Origin: Lobosporangium transversale
Lineage: Eukaryota > Mortierellomycota > Mortierellomycetes > Mortierellales > Mortierellaceae
DNA: 64,000 nucleotides
Reading direction: 5' to 3'
NCBI RefSeq assembly: GCF_002105155.1
Contig: NW_019028989.1
Span: 62,001 to 126,000, forward strand
The position numbers and the translations under genes are program-made. Below the pieces are notes generated by a model. It ran no database searches and was not told the origin of the DNA. It was given only the letters and a program-made list of their open reading frames with translations. Positions 61,863 through 64,000 of this stretch are shown here, one piece after another. Position 1 is the first letter of the stretch. Every line of letters starts with the position of its first letter.

Positions 61863-63376
61863 TTAATCAGACTGAAGGGTGGCCTGCAGTGCTCGCTTGA
61901 CCTGAGCACACTTGTCCATGAGCACCTGCACTGCTTGAACTAACAGATCCTGAGGCTCAATTGATCCAACAGATTCGATAGTAACTAAAATAATGGAAAG
62001 CAAGATCATAACATATTTTTTTTAATTAAAATAATCCAGCTTATTACAATACCACAAAAAAAAAAAAAAAAAAAAAAAAAAATCAACGTCATGCAGGCTT
62101 TTCATCAACTTACAGATAAAGTGATCCCGGACACGAGTCAGCTTGACCTTGTTTTCAAATTCAGGGTAGCGAAGCACTTCTCTTGAAACAGTATCCTTCC
62201 TTGGATTGACAACCTTTGCTTTCTTAACACCATTCTCCTCCACAATGTCAACAACACCTTCAGGGAAACACGACTGGAATTTAACAGCGTCTTCTCCTAC
62301 GATCTCTCCGTTGATCAAAATCTCTGGAAGCAGACGGTAGGTCGCTGTGGCCACAGGAGACCATTTTGCATGATCCTGTCCTATTCCCTTTTCACAGTGC
62401 ACTTCTACATCGATCTCCTGACCCGGTCGCAGCTTTGCAATAACAATATCATCATAGACAGGTTTAATAGGGCAGTCCTTGAATTTCTCTGCTTGATCTC
62501 CTTTGGGATCCCAGATCAGATCTCCAGAATATACAGTTGAATGAATATATTTCTTCAGAGGATCTGTCTCTGTAGCAGATGCGTTGGGATTACGTTTGCA
62601 ACGAATGTTCAACCGGAGGACAATAGTGTTGATATCTGTTGATGTCTCTTCCTTGGCTTTAAAATCAAACTTTGTAGGATCTGCCAAGATGGGAATCAAT
62701 CCCAACCGGTGTGCCAGAACCTCATCCACGACAACTGAAGTGTTGTTCATCACAAAGACTTGAGAGATCGCCATGGTTGGGACTTCCGCAATGAGGATAC
62801 GTCTGAAAGCATTGGCGATCGCTGCATCAATCCCGACCATATCAAACTCGATTTCATTCTTTGAAAGACGGTTGATTTTGACCTTGAAGTTCTGTTGTTG
62901 TAATTTTTGTTTTTTGTTTTTTGGTTGGTATCCGTTTAGAGTTGATAGTGCAGACAAAAAGTTCAAACCGACAAAACTTGTTGGGTCAGTGACTCGAAGC
63001 AATTAGCTATTAACACATGACCTCTCCCTCTGGTCATGACCACAACTTTCTTTACCTCTTTGAACTTTTCTAAATCAAACGCCAAATCAAGGCCTGGATA
63101 ATTATGGGGATAATCTGTCGAAGCAGTCTAAAAGTAAGGAAAAGTTTTTTTTAGCAATATTGGTAAGCGTGCTAGTTTGCGTTGTCTTTGCGTCCCGGAT
63201 ATATATATATTTTTTCCTTTATTTGCAAACCGCTGTATATCCAAGCTGCATGCTTTTATTAGTTTATAAAAAAAAGAAAAAAAAAAACATACACTAGTAA
63301 CACGGTCTCGCTCTACAATGACACGAGAGCGTAGTGTCTCTATATCATTATGCTTGAAGTCTTTCTGTGTGACCAT
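61863..63376 (-). CDS. RPC40: RNA polymerase I/III shared subunit RPAC1 (AC40)
   Basis: Alpha-like subunit that pairs with AC19 to start assembly of RNA polymerases I and III. Four exons with consistent phases: 63376-63293, 63127-63056, 62891-62114 and 61984-61863, giving 351 residues. The ends agree with the family: RSRVIVERDRVTS in exon 1, NYPGLDLAFDLEKFKE in exon 2, then FKVKINRLSKNEIEFDMVGIDAAIANAFRRILIAEVPTMAI, the alpha-motif, in exon 3. DVEVHCEKGIGQDHAKWSPVATATYRLLP is a further signature. The last exon encodes the C-terminal helix ESVGSIEPQDLLVQAVQVLMDKC. The third intron carries A27. The gene appears intact. Confidence 0.94.
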
Positions 63377-63733
63377 GGTTGAGAATGTAAAGCTCTTTGC
63401 TGTAACTGAAGGAAGTAATGTCAAGTTTGAATGAAAAGAGTGTAAGGAATACTTTTTTTTTTTTTTTTTTTTTTTTTTTGTTTACTAAATCTATGAGGCT
63501 TAGCACGACTGCTGGCCCAGCATTTACTCTCACGCTGTGATTTGGATTTGGCTCTGTGTGTTGTTCTGGCTTCTGTGATGGCAAGTAGGACGCTTCCCAA
63601 CAATTTTACTGTGGTATACGTGTTATTATTTATGATAAATGATTAGATATAGTAATTAGGCGGTATTAACATGAAGAGAAGAAGAAAGAAATACAGTGAT
63701 GTATACTACTATTACATGTACATTGCTAGATTA
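63377..63733. other. Intergenic, upstream of RPC40
   Basis: About 360 bp with a T run of about 28 at 63452-63479 and no gene. It holds the RPC40 promoter and the 3' region of the RING gene. Confidence 0.5.
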
Positions 63734-64000
63734 CTACATGATAAGGCATGACTGATCGGAATCCGTCCAATGGCGGCCTGTAATGGCCTCCATCTCCTCC
63801 ATAGCTTGTTCACGGCCCGATTCCTTGCGCTTCTCTTTGATCTCTTTCGGGAAATATAGCTCCATAAAGCTCATCAGTGAAGTATCCAAATTACTGGCAT
63901 CCGCATCTAGCACAGTGTTGGGTCCACGACAAATAGGGCAATGAATCATCTTCTTGCGTTGCGCTTTGATCAAGCAACGGACACAGAACACATGTTGGCA
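63734..64000 (-). CDS. C-terminal part of a RING E3 ubiquitin ligase, SPX-RING type, ending in a CaaX box (5' part beyond the window)
   Basis: The frame enters from the right edge and stops at 63734-63736. It carries the second half of a C3HC4 RING: CQHVFCVRCLIKAQRKKMIHCPICR, followed by VLDADASNLDTSLMSFMELYFPKEIKEKRKE. The phrase 'ASNLD-x-x-LM-x-F-x-x-x-FPKE-x-KEK' is typical of fungal SPX-domain RING proteins, which ubiquitinate phosphate-signalling and vesicular targets. The SPX domain would lie outside the window, so the assignment rests on this C-terminal block. The protein ends Cys-Leu-Ile-Met, a good farnesylation motif, suggesting membrane attachment. It could instead be another RING E3 with the same tail. 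Confidence 0.68.
   Translation of the reverse strand, partial: CQHVFCVRCLIKAQRKKMIHCPICRGPNTVLDADASNLDTSLMSFMELYFPKEIKEKRKESGREQAMEEMEAITGRHWTDSDQSCLIM

Overview
This window is nuclear DNA of a filamentous fungus. Almost every gene is cut by short GT-AG introns (about 60-140 nt). The recognisable products are fungal or general eukaryotic: Fip1, Lto1, AcrB, Mcy1, Bro1, Erg20, Pex3, Rrp43, Rpc40 and a DUF1769 protein. The dense introns, the A/T homopolymers of 20-38 nt in introns and spacers, the glutamine-rich low-complexity proteins and the Fanzor-like and origin-binding-helicase-like relics fit an early-diverging lineage, most likely Mucoromycota. The sequence alone does not fix the genus. 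No rRNA, convincing tRNA or CRISPR was seen.

Layout. 0-5 kb: the 5' and middle part of FIP1 (minus, running off the left edge), a decayed origin-binding-protein-like helicase, and a bestrophin-family channel. 7-16 kb: LTO1, then two very large low-complexity proteins that I cannot name, transcribed convergently. 16-19 kb: a gene-free block with a TnpB/Fanzor-like relic. 19-25 kb: a DUF2828/vWA protein broken by an apparent one-base deletion, and an AcrB-like membrane/coiled-coil protein. 26-36 kb: mitochondrial cysteine synthase (MCY1), a DUF1769 protein with a probable GC-AG intron, BRO1 and farnesyl diphosphate synthase (ERG20, seven exons). 36-49.5 kb, all minus strand: an HVA22/REEP-like protein with a giant tail, a secreted PA-domain subtilase, a helicase-less Dicer-like protein with altered RNase III sites, and RIF1. 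50-55 kb: a TE-rich interval holding a 2.46-kb piggyBac copy with 19-bp terminal inverted repeats. 55-64 kb: an orphan protein, PEX3, a mitochondrial Ohr/OsmC peroxidase, RRP43, RPC40, and the C-terminal end of a RING E3 of the SPX-RING type that ends in a CaaX box.

The genes form no operon or biosynthetic cluster. They are housekeeping genes in trafficking (BRO1), isoprenoid synthesis (ERG20), peroxisome biogenesis (PEX3), RNA processing (FIP1, RRP43), transcription (RPC40), Fe-S protein maturation (LTO1) and chromosome maintenance (RIF1), set between TE relics. The most unusual locus is the Dicer-like gene at 44.1-46.0 kb. It keeps the Dicer dimerisation fold but has no helicase, and the metal-binding residues of its RNase III domains are replaced.

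Exon borders were placed by hand from splice signals, reading frame and family knowledge. Start codons are inferred.
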